Assembly: GCA_002943765.1 (NCBI GenBank)
Contig: PQWQ01000029.1
Coordinates: 310,001 to 374,000 of the forward strand
From: Psoroptes ovis
Lineage: Eukaryota; Arthropoda; Arachnida; Sarcoptiformes; Psoroptidae
Reading direction: 5' to 3'
Length of the DNA stretch: 64,000 nt
In this document: positions 60,368 through 64,000 of the stretch, piece by piece
Layout: every line of letters starts with the position of its first letter
How positions within the stretch are numbered: position 1 is the stretch's first letter
Made by a program: the position numbers and the translations under genes
The notes under the pieces: generated by a model
What the model saw: only the letters and a program-made list of their open reading frames with translations
What the model was told of the DNA's origin: nothing
The model's database searches: none

Positions 60368-60525
60368 GTTGAATATTTTGATTTAAATTTTATTCATATT
60401 CGGTTTTTAGTTTTATTTTATTCATTTAGTTGATTTGTGATTTTGATTTATTTCAAATAGATTCATTGTCCAACTGTTTTGGTGTTTGTTTGTTTGTGTT
60501 TTCTTAATAATTTCATTTTCACAAG

Positions 60526-62324
60526 ATGTACAAGGTTAGAGTTTTTTCAAGATTTTTTTCGACCTCTTAAAATTTTTTTTCCGATTTTTTTCCCATTCAG
60601 ATTATTTTCATTATCATCGGCACTGCTATATTACCATCATTGGTTTTCGGTTATGGTGAAAGTAGTTATGGTTTAAGTTATTCAAAAAGTAGTGGCGGAA
60701 GTGGTGGTGGTGGCGGCGGTGGTGGTTATGGTTATGAAGAACATGTATGTGACTATAGTTTCGGTATTTTTAAGAAATTCAATTTCTTAAAATTTTCTCA
60801 TAAAAATTCCTAGTATCAACCACATCCATATAAATTTGGTTATGATGTTAAAGGTAAGATATGAATTCTAATTGGGTCGATAATAAATGGTTCTGAAAAT
60901 GTTTGCTTTCATTTTATAAGGACATGATGGTGGCCTCTATCAAAAAGAAATTGGTGATGAACATGGCAATAAAAAAGGTAAAATGAATTGTGAACAATTA
61001 GTATTGACATGCCGATATTAATACAAAATATATATTTATGTCATGTGACATTTATATATTAATGTTTGCATTTGAAATTAATGAAAAAATAATCAAATAA
61101 AATTATTTGAAATATTTTTTATTATTATTTTCAATAAATCATTTATCTTTGAACACCAATATAAATATCTTAAATACAGGAAGCTATGGCTACACAGATA
61201 GTTATGGTATTTATCGACAAGTCGATTATGTAGCTGACAAACATGGTTTTCGTGCTACGATTAAAACAAATGAACCAGGAACGGCCAATGAAAGTTAGTA
61301 AACATTTGCATGTGAATTAATAAAATATTTTCATTTATTTATTATTAATATTAATGTTCATACATTTTTTTCTTTAAGAAAATACAAATTACTCCAATTT
61401 TTCATATTTTCTCACTTGATTTTTCACTTATTGAAAATGTATAATAAGCATAAGCTAAATTTATTCGTTTAGTCATTCATTAACTATTTATTCAGCATGT
61501 GTTTGCATTGATATCAGCCTGTCAATTTGAAATTTGATTCGAAGATCTTAGGCTATCTCTTTTCAATTATTTTTTTAAAGACATCGAATTAGATTAATTG
61601 AAAAATTGTTGAATAATATTTTAAATTGAAATTCTGAATTTTATTTTTGAAAATTTAAATTTCCAGATCCAGCTGCTGTTTATATTCATTCAAGTGCTCC
61701 AGCTGTAAGTAGTTTATTTTTCGGAATAATTTGATTTGTTTTTAATAATTGGTTTTATGAAATAAAGGTTGATTATTCGCAAGATTATGGCAAAAAATCT
61801 GGTGGTGGTGGCGGCGGTGGCGGAAGCAGTTATGGTGGATACGGTAGTTTAGCTGCTGCCAGTAGTAGCTTTATCAAACAAACACCATCATATATTAGCA
61901 GTGGCGGTGGATCTGTATGTAAAAGGAATTATTTGATGTTTGATTAATTAATATTGAATTTTTAATTAACATTAGAATCAATATGGTTTAATGAATTCTG
62001 GATCTTATCAGGTTCCTGTATGTTAATATCGTAATAATCAATTGAAATTTTTCAACTTAATTAATTGATATATTTATTCAACAGCAATATCTTAAAAAAT
62101 ATTCATCATCAGCAGCAGCATCAACCACAGCACCTGTTTATCAAATGCCTGAATATCTTATGGAACCATCAGTAAAAAGTGCATCATCATTTCAAGATAT
62201 GTCATATAAAACATTAGCATCAACATCGAATCAAATACCAAATATTAAATTAAATCCAGAACAAATTTCACGTCTGTATAATCTTGCAATGATAATCAAT
62301 GCCAAACAAAGTGATTCCCAATAA
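60526..62324 (+). CDS. RR-type (chitin-binding) cuticle protein
   Basis: Nine coding exons: 60526-60534, 60601-60744, 60814-60853, 60921-60977, 61180-61293, 61667-61704, 61768-61914, 61976-62017, 62085-62324. They give 276 residues. The first coding exon holds only MYK, the usual arrangement in arthropod cuticle genes. The signal peptide is IIFIIIGTAILPSLVFG. Gly-rich runs flank an extended Rebers-Riddiford domain: HPYKFGYDVKGHDGGLYQKE, GSYGYTDSYGIYRQVDYVAD, then KHGFRATIKTNEPGT. The form ending ATIKTNEPGT is the chelicerate type and supports the mite assignment. RR domains bind chitin in the exoskeleton. After the domain come a poly-Gly segment, Ala/Ser stretches and a C-terminal tail (IKLNPEQISRLYNLAMII) that looks helical and is unusual for the family. 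AATAAA occurs immediately after the stop and again at 62569. Confidence 0.93.
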
Positions 62325-63377
62325 TAATAAAGATTTTCAACAGCATTAAAAATTGCGAAAATGAATTGAATAATGGCTCTATAACTTGTCAAGTAATCAC
62401 CAATCACTTATGGAATGCTATGAGAATATTTTTAAGATTTTTTTATGTGTTAAAATAATTTATTTATTCAAATCTATTTATTTATTTATAAATTTTCATA
62501 TTTTCTTAAAGATTCAAAAAAATTTAAATCAAAAAATTGTTTTATATGCATAAGAACGAAATGAAAATAATAAACCAATTGTATGAATCATTGAATAAAA
62601 ACCAGAACTTTTTTCCATGAAATAAACAAGAATTTCAAACAACCAGATCAACCAACCAACCAAAATTATTCAATTCGAATCTTTGAAAGACTTGTTTTCT
62701 GTCATTTCTTAAAATCTATTTGATATCATTTATGAAGAAATTAAAGATTAATCTTCACAGATTATCGAACATGATTTTTGTTCAAATATGTTAGACGTAG
62801 TTTGGCGGGGGTAATTATCACCATTACAACAAATCAACAATAAAATAAACTCGAAAATCAATTCAATTTTTGAATGCAATTGCAATTGAACATATGTGAA
62901 CAAAGTAAATGAACTATGTTTTAATATGTATGCTTGAAAGCTCTCTCAAAAAATATAGAAATTTGTTCCTGACTTGCTTGGATATGTTTTCGTCGCATGT
63001 ATGATGTATCTCTCTTTGGCGATATATTCCTAAATTGTTATTTTGCTCAGTTTTCAATTGTTGTTGTTGCTTATGTGTTATCCACAATTTTTGGAGATTG
63101 AGCCGAAAATGTTTTGAAATTATACAGCAACTATTGTTTTGGTTGGTATGTATTTGTTTGTTTGCTTTTTGATGATTAATGCTTTGCTTTGTTTTATTAA
63201 TTCTGTTCATTTTATTCTAGATAATTAATTAATAATTCAACCCGAAATTCGACAAATCAAACAAAAAAAATATTTGAATGTATCCAATTATGAAATCAAA
63301 ATCATCAAACTAAATGACATTTTCAAAATTCATTTTCATTTAATTCTGATATAATCTGATCATTGAAATCTATTTCT
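62325..63377. other. Intergenic region between cuticle gene and SCHIP1
   Basis: About 1 kb. The left part is the cuticle 3' flank with AATAAA at 62569-62574. The rest is AT-rich with no recognised element. Confidence 0.45.
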
Positions 63378-64000
63378 ATGTCGAATAATATTGAAGAATT
63401 GACTGCAACAAACCTCGAGAATGAAGATGAACATCGGCATAAACAGCTGAAACAAGATCAAAGATACATTAACGAAAATGAAGACAAAAATAATGCAAAT
63501 GACGAAGATAATGATGATGATGATAACCAACAACAACAACAATCATCTTCGACCAATGATAACGATAAAATCAATTCCCGAAACAATAAAGAAGAAATAC
63601 GTAGACGTTTAGCATTCGATATTGATGATTATGATGATCCGATTGCACAATACAAGGCAAGCTGTAAAAAATTACAGCAACAACAGAAAAAATCAAAATC
63701 AACCCTATCATCTCGAATACAGAATTTGGATAGTTTACAAATATGTTTTTTAAATGAAAACAACAACGATAATAATTATACATTTAATAATTTTTCATCA
63801 AATCAAACACATAATGATTGTCAATCAAACAATACGAATGATATTCTAATGCAAAATCGTATATATTATTTATTTAAAAAATTACAAAATGTTAATTTTG
63901 ATTTGAATAATATCGATTTGTTTGGTGATATAGAAAAACCGAATGATCCGTCAAAATTTTCTGAATATCATTCGAAATTATATGCCGAAGCAAAATTAAC
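63378..64000 (+). CDS. Schip1: Schwannomin-interacting protein 1 homologue, 5' part
   Basis: Open from ATG at 63378 to the window edge, 207 residues, no intron seen; the 3' end is missing. The N-terminal two thirds are disordered: acidic D/E/N runs, poly-Gln, and an EEIRRRLAFDIDDYDDPIA island. LQICFLNE matches the conserved LQICFVND of SCHIP1, and KFSEYHSKLYAEAKL matches the region just before its C-terminal coiled coil (family: QKKLQAEAKMALA). SCHIP1 binds merlin/schwannomin and ankyrin and, in flies, acts upstream of Hippo signalling. The coiled coil itself should lie just beyond this window. The family call is moderate to good; the start is the first in-frame ATG visible. Confidence 0.72.
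   Translation, partial: MSNNIEELTATNLENEDEHRHKQLKQDQRYINENEDKNNANDEDNDDDDNQQQQQSSSTNDNDKINSRNNKEEIRRRLAFDIDDYDDPIAQYKASCKKLQQQQKKSKSTLSSRIQNLDSLQICFLNENNNDNNYTFNNFSSNQTHNDCQSNNTNDILMQNRIYYLFKKLQNVNFDLNNIDLFGDIEKPNDPSKFSEYHSKLYAEAKL

Larger units (their letters stand above)
56049..60525. other. Gene-poor region with three MITEs and a poly-A run
   Basis: Contains family-A MITEs at 56822, 57171 and 57733, a 29-base A homopolymer at 56692-56720 and short chance ORFs. The promoter of the cuticle gene lies at its right end. Confidence 0.5.

Noticed and set aside
1..64000. tRNA and rRNA genes
   Set aside because: No convincing pair of A and B boxes with cloverleaf pairing, and no rRNA-like conserved stretch, was found on either strand by reading.

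Overview
The window reads as nuclear DNA of an arthropod, most probably an acariform (astigmatid) mite such as a dust or scab mite. It is very AT-rich and full of GAT/TGA microsatellites. The genes are compact, with mostly 50-70 bp GT-AG introns. It carries a chelicerate-type RR cuticle protein and arthropod ZP-domain proteins. The species call is inference; the gene models below were spliced by hand and every complete one keeps an open frame.

Layout. 1-4.1 kb has no confident gene. 4.1-10.7 kb is gene-dense: a small secreted MAM-like protein (+), a 15-exon long-chain acyl-CoA synthetase (-), an ApoD-type lipocalin (-) and ribosomal protein S14 (+). 11-24 kb holds two paralogous ZP-domain membrane proteins (both -) with the methionine-salvage enzyme APIP between them. 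24-30.6 kb is gene-poor. 30.7-38.8 kb carries ATG3 (-), cyclin B3 (+), ARPC5 (-) and a 998-residue low-complexity protein with a CtBP-type PIDLS motif (-). 38.8-48.3 kb is gene-poor and packed with palindromic MITEs. 48.3-56 kb has ninjurin (+), a Golgi sulfotransferase (-) and ITFG1/TIP (+, intronless). 56-60.5 kb is gene-poor. An RR cuticle gene (+, 9 coding exons) and the 5' part of a SCHIP1 homologue (+, running off the edge) close the window.

No operon-like or defence-type cluster is visible; neighbours are unrelated housekeeping, membrane and cuticle genes. The most notable non-coding signal is a family of about 80-bp, almost wholly palindromic mariner-like MITEs (20 copies), plus a second TA-flanked palindromic family (5 copies). 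Other points worth a second look: a near-identical 130-bp block shared by the two ZP paralogues (gene-conversion signature); a 40-bp perfect palindrome just upstream of ninjurin; a 17-bp motif with a CTCF-like core repeated upstream of three genes; a cluster of CATTTAAA octamers upstream of cyclin B3; and alternative first and last exons for ninjurin.
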